A DNA stretch of 32,452 nucleotides, taken from contig JADGIF010000030.1 in assembly GCA_018985225.1 (NCBI GenBank), positions 1 through 32,452 of the forward strand, read 5' to 3'. Below, one piece after another: positions 1 through 11,000 of this stretch. Every line of letters begins with the position of its first letter. Position 1 is the first letter of the stretch. The notes under the pieces were generated by a model, which was given only the letters and a program-made list of their open reading frames with translations, had not been told where the DNA came from and searched no databases. Made by a program: the position numbers and the translations under genes. Source of the stretch: Amoeboradix gromovi. Lineage: Eukaryota > Sanchytriomycota > Sanchytriomycetes > Sanchytriales > Sanchytriaceae.

Positions 1-378
1 AATGCGGTCAAAGGTAGGTTTATCTTCTGCATTAACAGTATCGATTTTATCTCTTGTACATGTCTTGTTTATCACAGTGGTCTCGTCTTTTTCTTCATCG
101 TAGACTTCTATTTGGTACGTATATTTTGGTTGTTCTATTGTATACTTTTTAATAAATTGAAGTGAGTAGCCATCTGTTCTAATATTAGTAATACCCACTT
201 CAATATTACCGTTGGTATAACTACAGGCTTCCTTAAACACTTCTGAAAAGGAAAAATTCATCATTTTTACAAAAGATTTCAAATCCATGGCAATGATATT
301 GTCTTTAAAAGCACCCAATGGATAGAAGTAACCCGCTCGTGCTAGACATCCTTGTTTAAGTGCATTTAACCATATCAT
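1..378 (-). pseudogene. Left-edge open frame of a Fanzor/IS607-like element (partial)
   Basis: An open frame of 126 codons starts at the ATG at 376-378 and runs off the left edge, so it is partial. It contains a segment 'ITNIRTDGYSLQFIKK' of the kind seen in N-terminal parts of eukaryotic TnpB/Fanzor proteins; this match is from memory and weak. Immediately upstream on the same strand (473-375) a different frame encodes a MerR-like helix-turn-helix that is closely similar to DNA at 27.1 kb, where a TnpB-type zinc ribbon follows. The helix-turn-helix frame ends in TGA at 377-375 and the long frame is shifted against it, so the copy looks frameshifted, unless an intron joins the two. An in-frame TAG lies just upstream of the ATG. 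The assignment as Fanzor N-terminal half is inference from the neighbouring repeat. Confidence 0.4.
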
Positions 379-547
379 CTCTTTCTAGGCACTGAAAGAC
401 ATCTAATTCTTCCATGTTTGTACCAGTTCCTCAGTGTTGGTGAATGTATGCTGCACCTGTTAGTTATTTCTTTAGAATTGATTTACCATTTGGGAAAAGG
501 AAGAATACCTAGTATTTAAGCTATTAGATAAATCTGGAAAAGTCATG
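375..547 (-). repeat. Dispersed repeat, 5' part of Fanzor/IS607-like element (copy A)
   Basis: The minus strand here matches 27039-27210 on the plus strand over about 170 bases with few mismatches, both sharing the block CAATTCTAAAGAAATAACTA. From 473 downward one frame encodes a MerR-like helix-turn-helix: 'KEITNRCSIHSPTLRNWY' followed by 'KHGRIRCLSVPRKR' and a stop. The pattern of a short helix, S-x-x-TLR-x-W and a basic wing is typical of IS607-family N-terminal domains. No ATG precedes it in frame, so it is probably decayed or begins in an upstream exon. Confidence 0.6.
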
Positions 548-636
548 AAATTATACAAAAATGCATACAAATTCGCAATAAATGATTTATTCAAGAAAAT
601 AGTCAAGCTGTTTACAGAGTTACTCTCCTCGGTATC

Positions 637-1557
637 ATGAGAGCAACATCAACAACATTTACGACCGTTAAGCTTATCCTTTCCAACTATAAAATGTTTC
701 TCAGGTCTAGACATTTTAAGATAATCTTGCTTACAGTATCGGCAATTTTGTTGCTTAAAAGGTTCAAAGCCAATATTTATAATTGGATAAATGGAAATCT
801 CATTGATACCACAATAGCTTTAGGGTATCCACTATTTTACAATGACGTTAATGATGCATTAGAAAAATCAAAACCGGATTTCGCAAATCTGGTGCCAAAT
901 GCAATGAGAGCATCATTTAAGAAAGTGTTGGGAATTGCAGAGGATGACAACAGCAATCAAATATGGTGGAACAGTATTATGCACAGAGTTTTTTTTAATG
1001 TCGAAGAATGGATCAGCAACATAGAGGATCAAATGAAAGTTGAGGTTAGTAAAACCTTGAATGACTCCAAAGAGAGCATTACACTGGCAGTAATCAGGGG
1101 TGCTCAAAATCATTTACATCTCGACGTTAATCATAAAATCGCTATTAGATATGTGTATTCAGAGACTTGGAAGCACTGGTTAAGAATGCTAGCAGAAGAT
1201 TTGCTAAAATCTATTTTAATAGAAGTCAATCAAGAAATACACGTACAGACTGTAAGTTTAATTGCAGACATGAAAACAAAACTGCCCAAATGGTTACCGC
1301 AGCAGCTAACTTCCTTGCTACCTGGCGAACTTATTGCACCTCCTGCATATATACCAAGTAACCTGATAGAAAGAGTTTGGAAATGGATTTTAGAATTAGA
1401 AGTATCAGTTTTATCCCAGATACATGAAAGAATAGAAATGGAAGTTGACTTGACAGAAAAGAAGTTGTGTCAAATCACAGAGCAAAGACTCAGAGAATCT
1501 ATCCAAGACAAGCTGAAAATAACTGGGTTGAACATGTTAGAACCAATAGAGCCTTAG
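637..1557 (+). CDS. Hypothetical single-pass membrane protein
   Basis: A 306-residue protein not recognised as any family. A hydrophobic stretch near residues 28-40 ('IILLTVSAILLLKRF'), preceded by basic residues, looks like one membrane anchor close to the N-terminus. The rest is predicted soluble, helical and rich in Trp/Ile/Glu, with amphipathic segments such as 'LPKWLPQQLTSLLPGEL' near residues 215-231. The ATG at 637 is the first of the frame. The next gene starts 125 bp downstream on the same strand. The layout of short N-terminal tail, anchor and helical body would fit an organelle-membrane protein, but nothing fixes the compartment or role. Confidence 0.6.
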   Translation: MRATSTTFTTVKLILSNYKMFLRSRHFKIILLTVSAILLLKRFKANIYNWINGNLIDTTIALGYPLFYNDVNDALEKSKPDFANLVPNAMRASFKKVLGIAEDDNSNQIWWNSIMHRVFFNVEEWISNIEDQMKVEVSKTLNDSKESITLAVIRGAQNHLHLDVNHKIAIRYVYSETWKHWLRMLAEDLLKSILIEVNQEIHVQTVSLIADMKTKLPKWLPQQLTSLLPGELIAPPAYIPSNLIERVWKWILELEVSVLSQIHERIEMEVDLTEKKLCQITEQRLRESIQDKLKITGLNMLEPIEP

Positions 1558-1652
1558 AATATAAAAATAAATGTAGTTTATCTTATTTTTTATTCAACGC
1601 CTAGTAGACACTTCTAGTGACTGCCGTTTAAGTGAATTTATGAACTTAATAA

Positions 1653-2967
<1,315 letters not shown>

Positions 2968-2991
2968 ATTTCAGTTTTTATTTTTCCAAAC

Positions 2992-5900
2992 ATGATTGAT
3001 CCTATTCTTGAATTTGAATCCAAATTTGGCAGCAAAAGTGATCCTGACAACAACGGAATATCGAAGGCGATAAGTGTTATGCTAAATCTTAATCAGAACA
3101 CTGTATATGGTATCTTGGTATTTATTAAAAATAATCACCATTCTGAATACAATGGAAATATGGAATGGATTCAAGATATATTTATTCCCATCTACTTTAA
3201 TCAGTATTCTCTTTTTTGGAAGCAATTTGAGAGCGAATTAGAAGCTAAAATGGATAGCAATACTGCTACTACTAATGATTTAGCAATATGCTGGAAAGGT
3301 TTGTTGTCTCCGATATTCCCTTCACATCCACTAATACTTCATTTATTAATCACCACTACTGGCTACATTACAATGGATTTAAATTACCGATTAGAGTACA
3401 TCTCAAACTGCTCTAAAATTATGCAATTGTACTCCAATATCCCACCCTCTGATCCCATATATGCCAATTGCATTAAGCAAAATACTAAGTTAATGCTAAT
3501 TGTGATTGTATCCATAATATTCCTCCAAAAGAACGAGTCATTTAATTCTAGTTTTTATTCGTCCATAAAATCTTTTATAAGCACTTTTCCCTTGCCGGGT
3601 CCAATATATTTAGCACTAGCGGGCCTGGAGTCTCCCGAATCTTCTGAGTTTGCACTATCCTCTTTTAAGTCTAATACAATCTCGATTTTAAATAGTTTAT
3701 TACAATCTAGCATCCCCAACATCCCTGACTTTTCCTCCTTGTTAGCTAGCATGACTTATTCTATCATAAATAATTTCTGTTACATATTCAACCTTGATTT
3801 GTTATCCAAGTCCCTCATGGACTCCATATACTCTCTTAATTCGACTGTTCTTTCCATATTAGATGGAAACAACATGATTTTGGTCCCTAACCAACCTACA
3901 GATTTCAAATTCAATGTATCACAATCTCATTTATTTCAATATACATTTCAGCATCTACCTTCTTTAATTCATCCCTTCTTAGCTTTTCTACCGTATATAT
4001 TTGAACCCTTAGTCGTCAGTTTGGGCATTCCAGACAACATGCTCTTTTTTGATTTGAATTCTACATGTTATACCACTGTTCCATCCAGTAATTCTATCTC
4101 AATTCTAGTCAGTTCTAGTACATCGATTCTGTTATTAATATCGCCGTTTTTGTTAAGCAATAATCCTTTTAATCATTCAATCTATGATTACATTTACAAT
4201 CTTTGTACTTTAGAAAACAATGCGTTGAATCTTATAAACACTATCAATCACTATATCAGGAATACCAGCCTAGTTAAAGCGATGCAAAGAGACACTATGA
4301 ACAACTCTAATGATAAAACTAATAAAAGTGTGTCCAAACTTGTTTGCTTGTTATTCCCTCTTGATTTTAACTTGCTTACTATATTTTACAAATGCAACAA
4401 GCTGCTATTCATGCATTCTATCTGCAAGTATTCTATACATCGTGAAATACCTACTAGTCATTATAGCAATGCTCTATATACTCTGCATGCTAATATAAAC
4501 AGTATATGCGCTAGCAGTACCCCGAGTAGCACCATAGATTTGTTGTTGTCCAGTGTATTGTATGTTGTAATGGTTTATTACAACTATAACAACTGCTCTA
4601 ACCCTGCTTATATTCAGGCCATAAATACTGTGTTAGATGTAGCTCTGTTGATTGATCTTGCAAATGACTACATTAGCAGCTGTGGCGGCAGTAGCAGCAA
4701 TAGTAATAATGCCAATTGTACCCTTACGGGTGTATCGTATGCCTGCTCAATATTGCATTTGTCAAACTCTACCGTTTCTAACGTCCCAAATTATCCGATT
4801 AATATCATCATCAAAATTGTCAATCCACTGCTGTACAGCAATGAGATAAATCAATATTACTCCACCAGATTCGATGATTTAATCGACCTGTATCCGCATG
4901 GTATAATATTGACCAAACGCACTGTTGAACTACTCCTAAGTAAAATTGATGCCAAGGGTGCTGGCTTGGATAATTTGCAAACTTATAAATGGCTATTTAA
5001 CCTGTATATACTACTAAAGCACTGTAATTACTACAAGATATCAATTAATGCACCCGAATATGCTGTCATGTACATGAACATGAGTGCTATAACGATGAGT
5101 GACCAGCAGAATTCCGAATATCCAATGCTGCTTATTGATGTACAAACACGAGGTTTGTTGGAGTTGCTGAACATAGGCAATAACAACATTGAGTTTCTTT
5201 GTTGTGAATATGTACTAAACCATGGAAACAACGTTGAAATAGAACACATCGATGCTATGATAAATGCCATTAGTATAAATGGGTTAAACAGATTACTAGG
5301 AATGATGGACATTACAATACTGAATGGAGTGGCAATCATGGATATCATATTATACAGATGTATTAGTATACTGCTGTTGAAAGAACAGGAGCAAGAACTA
5401 GACATGAACAGCGTAATAGGATGCATACATTTGATGATAAATGTACAGCTGTACTCCAAAGTAACAAGTGAGATAGTTTACAGACTTATTATTATAATGG
5501 AGTATTACAACACAGATATTATGAATGATTTGGTTGAGATCAATAAAAGCAGAAAGAGCGAATTGATATACTTAATAATTACTAACATCGTAATAGCTAA
5601 TAGTGTGGAAATAAGTAAAACAACTGATGACGGCTCGTTGTGGAGCAAGAGACTGCAGTTGATATTTGAAAGCAGTGGTCAAAAGAAGATCAATGACATT
5701 TCCCAATTTGATGGAATAGATAGCCGAATAGTCTGTACATTTAATAGTTTAATCGACTTAAGGGACGGAGTAGTGCGTTTAGATAGATTGGATAGTGTGG
5801 AGATGGACAAGCTGGGGACTATAGAAATCAAGAGCATATTCACTGGAATAATAGAAGACAGGGTAAAACTAGATGCGTCAATGGTTAGAAGAATAATAGA

Positions 5901-6105
5901 GATTATAAGAGAGGATAATGAATTGAAATCGATGATGATAAGCTACATCAACAAAGCAGACATGAAAGGAGAGGTTTTAGTAGAATATAACGAACTAATG
6001 AATATCAAAGAGCAGCAATTTCATGAGCAACAGGAGAGCGTTTCTACAGTTCCAGTAAAAATACAAGGAATAGAAAAATGGACAATGGAAGATGTACTGG
6101 CTTAA
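2992..6105 (+). CDS. Large hypothetical helical protein, 1037 aa
   Basis: The longest frame in the window (1037 residues), intronless, starting at the first ATG 24 bp after the adenylosuccinate synthetase stop. It is not recognised. Composition is unusual: very rich in Ser, Asn, Ile and Leu in the first 600 residues, with many hydrophobic helical stretches, then more charged and helical toward the C-terminus ('EIKSIFTGIIEDRVKLD', 'RRIIEIIREDNELKSMM'). There is no signal peptide and no clear membrane segment. The pattern is compatible with a fast-evolving helical-repeat scaffold such as a HEAT-type or Mediator-tail-type protein, but no motif supports a specific choice. Its stop lies 21 bp from the convergent isoleucyl-tRNA synthetase gene. 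Confidence 0.75.
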   Translation: MIDPILEFESKFGSKSDPDNNGISKAISVMLNLNQNTVYGILVFIKNNHHSEYNGNMEWIQDIFIPIYFNQYSLFWKQFESELEAKMDSNTATTNDLAICWKGLLSPIFPSHPLILHLLITTTGYITMDLNYRLEYISNCSKIMQLYSNIPPSDPIYANCIKQNTKLMLIVIVSIIFLQKNESFNSSFYSSIKSFISTFPLPGPIYLALAGLESPESSEFALSSFKSNTISILNSLLQSSIPNIPDFSSLLASMTYSIINNFCYIFNLDLLSKSLMDSIYSLNSTVLSILDGNNMILVPNQPTDFKFNVSQSHLFQYTFQHLPSLIHPFLAFLPYIFEPLVVSLGIPDNMLFFDLNSTCYTTVPSSNSISILVSSSTSILLLISPFLLSNNPFNHSIYDYIYNLCTLENNALNLINTINHYIRNTSLVKAMQRDTMNNSNDKTNKSVSKLVCLLFPLDFNLLTIFYKCNKLLFMHSICKYSIHREIPTSHYSNALYTLHANINSICASSTPSSTIDLLLSSVLYVVMVYYNYNNCSNPAYIQAINTVLDVALLIDLANDYISSCGGSSSNSNNANCTLTGVSYACSILHLSNSTVSNVPNYPINIIIKIVNPLLYSNEINQYYSTRFDDLIDLYPHGIILTKRTVELLLSKIDAKGAGLDNLQTYKWLFNLYILLKHCNYYKISINAPEYAVMYMNMSAITMSDQQNSEYPMLLIDVQTRGLLELLNIGNNNIEFLCCEYVLNHGNNVEIEHIDAMINAISINGLNRLLGMMDITILNGVAIMDIILYRCISILLLKEQEQELDMNSVIGCIHLMINVQLYSKVTSEIVYRLIIIMEYYNTDIMNDLVEINKSRKSELIYLIITNIVIANSVEISKTTDDGSLWSKRLQLIFESSGQKKINDISQFDGIDSRIVCTFNSLIDLRDGVVRLDRLDSVEMDKLGTIEIKSIFTGIIEDRVKLDASMVRRIIEIIREDNELKSMMISYINKADMKGEVLVEYNELMNIKEQQFHEQQESVSTVPVKIQGIEKWTMEDVLA

Positions 6106-6126
6106 GTAAATAAAAATAGAATTAAT

Positions 6127-8706
6127 TTATTGATTAACCAAACTACACCTTGAGCATACCGAGTTATTGCTGGGCGCCAAAGATCTCCAGCATCGAATGC
6201 ATTTGAATTTGTTAGACTTCAATATGGATATTTCAGATCGACTGGGATTAAATTGTACAGAAGAGACACCAAACAAATCAGCTAGTTCAAGGTTAAATGC
6301 GTGATCTTTACAGTCCAAAACGACAATAGCATCGAGAGGATTCGAAATAAAATTAGATTTGATAGCAGCATCCAACAATCGGTTAACAGTAGACTTGGTT
6401 GACAGTAAAAGTGAGAATTCAGTCAACAGCTGCTGATTGTCAAACCTGTTCAATATGTCATACTCAAGACTAAAAATTGAATCCGTGTGGTTCAGATGAT
6501 TATATGCCTCTTCGGCCAGAGACGGTGTAATTGGGGCGATCCATTTCAATATATTGATTAGCAAGACCTCCAATGTAAATATCGATGACATTCTTCGTCT
6601 GCTATCAATTGAATCACAATACAGCCGATCCTTTATAGTTTCAAAATATACAGCTGACAATTTCATGTTTATAAAGTGGTTAATAGAATGAACTACCGCA
6701 TGATATTCAAACCCACTGTAGTGCGATAAAATAGCTTTGTGAGTACTAGCCATCTCAGCCAATATCCATTTATCAATCTGGCTGGTATCATTATAATCCT
6801 CTGTATATCTTAACTTGTCATTTAGGTTTCCTAGCATGTACTTAATTGCGATTCTCCATTTCTTTAAATCCTTAGCTGTTGACTCGATTATACGTGGCCC
6901 TATTTGAACATCCTTAGTAAACTGAGTGCTTGCACACCATAGTCTTAATCCATCTACTCCCAATGCTTTATTTGACTTGGTCCCATGTATTACCGACTTG
7001 GGATCAATAACGTTTCCAACGCTCTTGGACATTTTTCGTTTTTGTTCATCTAGAACAAATCCATGCGTAATAATTTGTTTGGTGGGAGACTGCTTGTTTA
7101 TCGCAACACTCAGCAGCATGGAAGACTGAAACCATCCTCTGTGCTGATCTGTTCCTTCTATGTAGCAGTCTGCCTGCTTGTCTAGTATATGCCAAGATAT
7201 GCCGCTGTCAAACCAAACATCCATAGTGTCATCTTCCTTGGTCAAATAAGGGGCCATATACTTTAGCTCTGATGGCAAGAACTCGCTTAATGGCATTGTA
7301 AACCATGCGTTAGGGCCCAGTTCTTTAATTATACCGATAATATGTTCAAACAAATCGGTATTCATGAATGGCTTGTTATCTCTTAAATCATACATCATTA
7401 AAATAGGAACACCCCAAAATCGTTGTCGGCTTATACACCATTCTGATCTACTCGTTATACTATCTATGAGCTTAGATTTGGAGTGTGGAGGGATAAAACT
7501 TACAGAATTAACAGAATCTAAAGCATCCTGTTTTAAGAGGTTAACGTTACAGAACCACTGCAGAGTAGCTCGAGTAACAATTGGCTGCTTCTTCCTCCAA
7601 TCCACAGGATATGAGTGACTGTATGGCTCCGTGTGAAGCAGCAAGTTACTGGCTTTTAGCAGCTCGATCACTCTATCAGTACCCTGTGTCAGTGCGTATA
7701 ATCCCTCTAATGCAGGGATGTTGCATGACTTGTCAAAGAGACCATCTTCGTCGATAAAACAAGTTATCTTGATATCATGGGCTTTGCATATGACATAGTC
7801 GTCGGCTCCGTGGCCACCTGCTATGTGTACAAGACCTGTTTGACTATCTGAGACATGACTGCCTATAAGAATGGGGTGCCTAGTATTATAGAATGGATGT
7901 GTGTACTTCATGTTTAGCAAATCTTCAGTTCTGATATCTAATAGTGTGTAATTCGTATTATTCTTTATTTCAGCTAATCTATGGACAAAGCTCTGGGCAG
8001 TTATATAAGATTCATCGTCAAACTGACATATCACGTACTTGATATCAGGGCTAACACAAACAGCGTTATTGGATGGCACTGTATAAGGAGTGGTGGTCCA
8101 TACGAGTAGAAACAATTTATCCCTGATTTTCAACTTGCAAAAGATTGATTTGCTAGTTATAAGATTGTACTCTATTTCAGCCTCCGCCAAAGCTGTTTTG
8201 TTAGCGGGAGACCAATAAACAGGTTTATATTCCCTATAAACAAGACCACTTTTATAAAGTTGATGAAATATTTGCAATTGCTTGACAACATAACTATTAT
8301 CCATAGTTTTATATGGATTATCCCAATCCGCTATAATATTCCATGATTGGAACTGCAAAAGTTGTGTTTTTAAGCTGCTCATGGCGTAAAGACAGGCTTC
8401 ATGCCGGATATCTATCGGAAGTGAAGCCTTGGTTCTAGCTCTTAATTCAACAGGGAGACCATGAGTATCAAATCCAGGTCGCATATATACGTTATTGCCT
8501 CTTAATAGCCTATACCGAAGGGTAATATCTTTGATAATTTTATTTAAAGCATGTCCCAAATGCAACTGACCACTACAATAAGGTGGCCCGTCATGTATTA
8601 CATATTTTGGACCATTCTTAGCTGGTATCTTTTTGTTTATAAACTGCGAATTCTTCTTGAATTTCGTCATTGGCAAGATAACTTTCGTTGCAATTATGTT
8701 GTTCAT
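6127..8706 (-). CDS. ISM1: Isoleucyl-tRNA synthetase, mitochondrial/bacterial type
   Basis: Charges tRNA-Ile with isoleucine, most likely in mitochondria. The 859-residue class I synthetase has 'HDGPPYCSGQLHLGHALNKI' (HIGH motif as HLGH, near residue 50), the editing-domain 'TTTPYTVPSNNAV', 'DVWFDSGISWH', 'EGTDQHRGWFQSS' and the catalytic 'KMSKSVGN' near residue 560. It ends in a four-cysteine zinc finger ('CIRCW...CSRC', residues ~838-855) found in bacterial-type IleRS and not in the eukaryotic cytosolic enzyme. The N-terminus is very short: 'LPMTKF', the usual start of the core, lies within 20 residues of the start, leaving little room for a classical mitochondrial presequence. Its start codon lies only 22 bp from the divergent MED8 start. 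Confidence 0.95.
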   Translation of the reverse strand: MNNIIATKVILPMTKFKKNSQFINKKIPAKNGPKYVIHDGPPYCSGQLHLGHALNKIIKDITLRYRLLRGNNVYMRPGFDTHGLPVELRARTKASLPIDIRHEACLYAMSSLKTQLLQFQSWNIIADWDNPYKTMDNSYVVKQLQIFHQLYKSGLVYREYKPVYWSPANKTALAEAEIEYNLITSKSIFCKLKIRDKLFLLVWTTTPYTVPSNNAVCVSPDIKYVICQFDDESYITAQSFVHRLAEIKNNTNYTLLDIRTEDLLNMKYTHPFYNTRHPILIGSHVSDSQTGLVHIAGGHGADDYVICKAHDIKITCFIDEDGLFDKSCNIPALEGLYALTQGTDRVIELLKASNLLLHTEPYSHSYPVDWRKKQPIVTRATLQWFCNVNLLKQDALDSVNSVSFIPPHSKSKLIDSITSRSEWCISRQRFWGVPILMMYDLRDNKPFMNTDLFEHIIGIIKELGPNAWFTMPLSEFLPSELKYMAPYLTKEDDTMDVWFDSGISWHILDKQADCYIEGTDQHRGWFQSSMLLSVAINKQSPTKQIITHGFVLDEQKRKMSKSVGNVIDPKSVIHGTKSNKALGVDGLRLWCASTQFTKDVQIGPRIIESTAKDLKKWRIAIKYMLGNLNDKLRYTEDYNDTSQIDKWILAEMASTHKAILSHYSGFEYHAVVHSINHFINMKLSAVYFETIKDRLYCDSIDSRRRMSSIFTLEVLLINILKWIAPITPSLAEEAYNHLNHTDSIFSLEYDILNRFDNQQLLTEFSLLLSTKSTVNRLLDAAIKSNFISNPLDAIVVLDCKDHAFNLELADLFGVSSVQFNPSRSEISILKSNKFKCIRCWRSLAPSNNSVCSRCSLVNQ

Positions 8707-8728
8707 ACACGGATAATACTGCTTGAAA

Positions 8729-9079
8729 ATGAGTTCAACTCCGATGGATCTGAGAGTTTTTACATCATTTCTAAACCAGCTCTACGCACCGCTAGAGAAA
8801 CTTATGGGTTGGCAGGATTTCACATGGCAACAATTGCAAACAAGCTATCAAACAATAGTAGAGAGATACCAGAGATTGATGAACAACTTAGGAGAAGCAC
8901 AAGAGCAAACACTATTATATCCCTTTAAGCCGACTGGAACAAAGACCATATATCCTAATGTGTATTTGCGGTCCAAGCATGAACCATTTATAGATGAGTA
9001 TCTGATGTCGTTGCAGGGTATAGAATACGATTATGATTCAGAAATTGATGACACACTTCTTCTGTTTGAAGCGCAATAA
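8729..9079 (+). CDS. MED8: Mediator complex subunit 8
   Basis: Head-module subunit of Mediator, which bridges activators and RNA polymerase II in the nucleus. The 116-residue protein has the family's order of features: N-terminal helix 'FLNQLYAPLEKLM', 'FTWQQLQTSYQTIVERYQRL' (compare LTW-x-x-x-L-x-x-F in MED8), then 'TLLYPFKP', and 'YLRSKHEPFIDEYL', corresponding to the conserved LRTKPDPEVEE-type segment. It is about half the length of yeast or human MED8 and lacks the extra C-terminal helices. The ATG at 8729 is the first in frame; the next is at 8744. The gene is divergent from the IleRS gene with 22 bp between start codons, so promoter elements must overlap coding DNA. Confidence 0.7.
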   Translation: MSSTPMDLRVFTSFLNQLYAPLEKLMGWQDFTWQQLQTSYQTIVERYQRLMNNLGEAQEQTLLYPFKPTGTKTIYPNVYLRSKHEPFIDEYLMSLQGIEYDYDSEIDDTLLLFEAQ

Positions 9080-9151
9080 ATACAAAAATAATTTTACAAT
9101 TTTCTTAGAATTTTGAACTCTTCTCCTAACGTTTTACTGCAATTTCATTCA

Positions 9152-10123
9152 ATGGAAGAATTATCTCCGTTTCACCATCTGCTGCAACAGCAGACTACTG
9201 GGAAGGCATCCAATGACAAAATAATTAATTTAAAAGCAAAATACTCATCTAGTTTGGCATCGAATGAGAGTTCCATTGCTGTCTTGAAAAATAGGAAGGT
9301 GAAAGTCATAAAAAAAAACGAAAATGCCAAGGTCTGTCTTGTTAAAAAGGACGGCGCCAGCCTGCTATTTAGCAACATTGTAGATGAATATCCAAAGGGT
9401 GCTGAGGTGATGCAAGTTGAAGAATGTCCATCTCTTCCAACTAGACCACTTCTGCCGTCCACATCACAAATTAGACTTGATAGAGGTATTGAATTTCTAT
9501 ACACGTCATTCGGAAGCCACTTGCCAAGCAAGGATAGTAGCACTGCTGTGTTAGGAGAGAGAGAAACCATGCTGTTTAATAAAAGACTGGAGAGGAAGAA
9601 ATGGAAATTAAAACAACTAGAATACGTAGACGGAATGGATATTGATGAAAACATATACAACTTTGTCCAAAAACAAGGTGATGCCAAGCTGTTAAAGAAA
9701 ATCAAAAACAATCCAAAATCAATCGAGGCGCTTCAGGTCAAAATTGAATTTCTGTTGAAATGGATGCAGTGCATAGCTAGGCTAAAAGACGATTTAGATG
9801 CAGAGACGCCCACCGAAAAGATACTAGATGCTATTTATCGTAAATCTCTAGTAGCACATATCACCGCTTGTTCAAAAGCTAATAAAACTTCAAAGTATTT
9901 ATACAAACATCCTAAAAAGGATATTAGAGCTATGATGGATCGATTGATTTTAAAAATACCACCATTCCAAGGAAACTTATCCACTGATAAGCCATTTTCA
10001 TTCACTTGCAATATGGAAGACAGCATTCCCAAAAATGCAAACATTGGTTCTGAGTACCCATTGGAACCTGAAGATGTTGAAAACTATTACATACTTAAAG
10101 ATATCGCAGCACCTGCTGAATAA
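9152..10123 (+). CDS. Hypothetical protein with helical C-terminal domain
   Basis: A 323-residue protein from the first ATG at 9152 (the frame is open further upstream but without ATG). The N-terminal ~110 residues are low complexity and lysine/serine rich ('NRKVKVIKKNENAKVCLVKK'). A coiled or helical stretch rich in Lys/Glu follows ('ERETMLFNKRLERKKWKLKQ', ~residues 135-155). The C-terminal half from about 190 is a helical bundle ('IEFLLKWMQCIARLKDDLD', 'KILDAIYRKSLVAHITACSK', 'KDIRAMMDRLILKI'). That half is loosely like the TFIIS N-terminal (LW) domain, but the key residues are not clear. Basic composition suggests a nuclear protein. Head-to-tail with MED8 (72 bp) and the EME1-like gene (34 bp). 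Confidence 0.65.
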   Translation: MEELSPFHHLLQQQTTGKASNDKIINLKAKYSSSLASNESSIAVLKNRKVKVIKKNENAKVCLVKKDGASLLFSNIVDEYPKGAEVMQVEECPSLPTRPLLPSTSQIRLDRGIEFLYTSFGSHLPSKDSSTAVLGERETMLFNKRLERKKWKLKQLEYVDGMDIDENIYNFVQKQGDAKLLKKIKNNPKSIEALQVKIEFLLKWMQCIARLKDDLDAETPTEKILDAIYRKSLVAHITACSKANKTSKYLYKHPKKDIRAMMDRLILKIPPFQGNLSTDKPFSFTCNMEDSIPKNANIGSEYPLEPEDVENYYILKDIAAPAE

Positions 10124-10157
10124 ATCTAGTCATTTTAAAACAAAATCTTTTATCTCC

Positions 10158-11000
10158 ATGCTTCAATCGTCCGATAATGGATCTCGTCAAAAGGGTTTGC
10201 TGGATAAGCTAAAATCTGTTAATAAGTTCAAACAGCGGCAAGAGTATTTCAAGAATGCTTTTCTAGATTGCTCTACTAATTTGGGATTTATTGAAATAGG
10301 ACTACAAGAGGAATTTAAAGTAAATCCATTAGGTGAACCTGATCGCGTAAACATATACTCAACGTATGATTCAGAATATTATGATCCTTGGAAAATGTTT
10401 ATTCCAAATATTCACACTAAATTGATATGCAGCTCCAAGATTTATGGATGCTGTTCTATGATATCATTCATAAGGGAGTCAAAATACCCATTTGAAAAGA
10501 GCGACACAGTATTTATATACGATATCGATGAGTACTTTAAAGAGGTTCAAAAGAACTTTACCAGAGTTATGAACAACAAAGATGTGGACATGAGTACAAT
10601 AATCACCAAAGACGAGTTGGAAACCTGGATGCTGCGTGGTGTTTTGGATGGTTATAAAATACTATTGTCGTCTAAGTCACAGCTGATATTGACACTTAAG
10701 CAGTATTGCAAGCATGCTGCATACAAACCTTACAGAGACGTATTAGAGGGGGGCATAGGACTGAACAGATGTCAGGAGCTTCCAACTGATATATGGTATC
10801 GTATGTTGGAGAATATACCAAGAATAAGAAAGACTGAAATTGACAAGTTCATTTTAGAATTCCCGAGTCTAAATGACTTCTTTAAAACTGTTAATGCATA
10901 CGAAAAATCTTTTCCTAATGAAGGATTTAAGGCTATCAAGTCAGTTGGTCAAGCTACAGCAATTCGTGCTTACAACATATTCTTTGGAAGAGATCAGTAA
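10158..11000 (+). CDS. EME1: EME1/Mms4-like crossover junction endonuclease subunit
   Basis: Non-catalytic partner of MUS81, which cuts branched DNA such as nicked Holliday junctions and stalled forks in the nucleus. The 280-residue protein shows the C-terminal half of the family. It has an ERCC4-like fold region lacking the catalytic V-ERK-x-x-x-D motif, as expected for EME1. Then comes the linker helix 'ELETWMLRGVLDGYKILLSS' and 'YKPYRDVLEGG' (compare PFKKLRDE...GG). It ends in tandem helix-hairpin-helix elements ('MLENIPRIRKTEIDKFILEF', 'PSLNDFFKTVNAY', 'IKSVGQATAIRAYNIFF'). It lacks the long N-terminal tail of yeast Mms4 or human EME1. The ATG at 10158 is preferred because the longer frame from 10035 overlaps the upstream gene. 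Confidence 0.65.
   Translation: MLQSSDNGSRQKGLLDKLKSVNKFKQRQEYFKNAFLDCSTNLGFIEIGLQEEFKVNPLGEPDRVNIYSTYDSEYYDPWKMFIPNIHTKLICSSKIYGCCSMISFIRESKYPFEKSDTVFIYDIDEYFKEVQKNFTRVMNNKDVDMSTIITKDELETWMLRGVLDGYKILLSSKSQLILTLKQYCKHAAYKPYRDVLEGGIGLNRCQELPTDIWYRMLENIPRIRKTEIDKFILEFPSLNDFFKTVNAYEKSFPNEGFKAIKSVGQATAIRAYNIFFGRDQ

Noticed and set aside
5031-5459. Minus-strand 142-aa frame inside the 1037-aa gene
   Set aside because: Shadow of an AT-rich coding region; Ser/Met/Ile pattern mirrors the sense codons.
8551-8928. Plus-strand 125-aa frame across the IleRS/MED8 junction
   Set aside because: It is antisense to the IleRS catalytic N-terminus and out of frame with MED8; no independent support.
10035-10157. 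Longer N-terminus of the EME1-like protein from ATG 10035
   Set aside because: It overlaps the end of the upstream gene by 89 bp and the added residues do not resemble the family; ATG 10158 fits the spacing.
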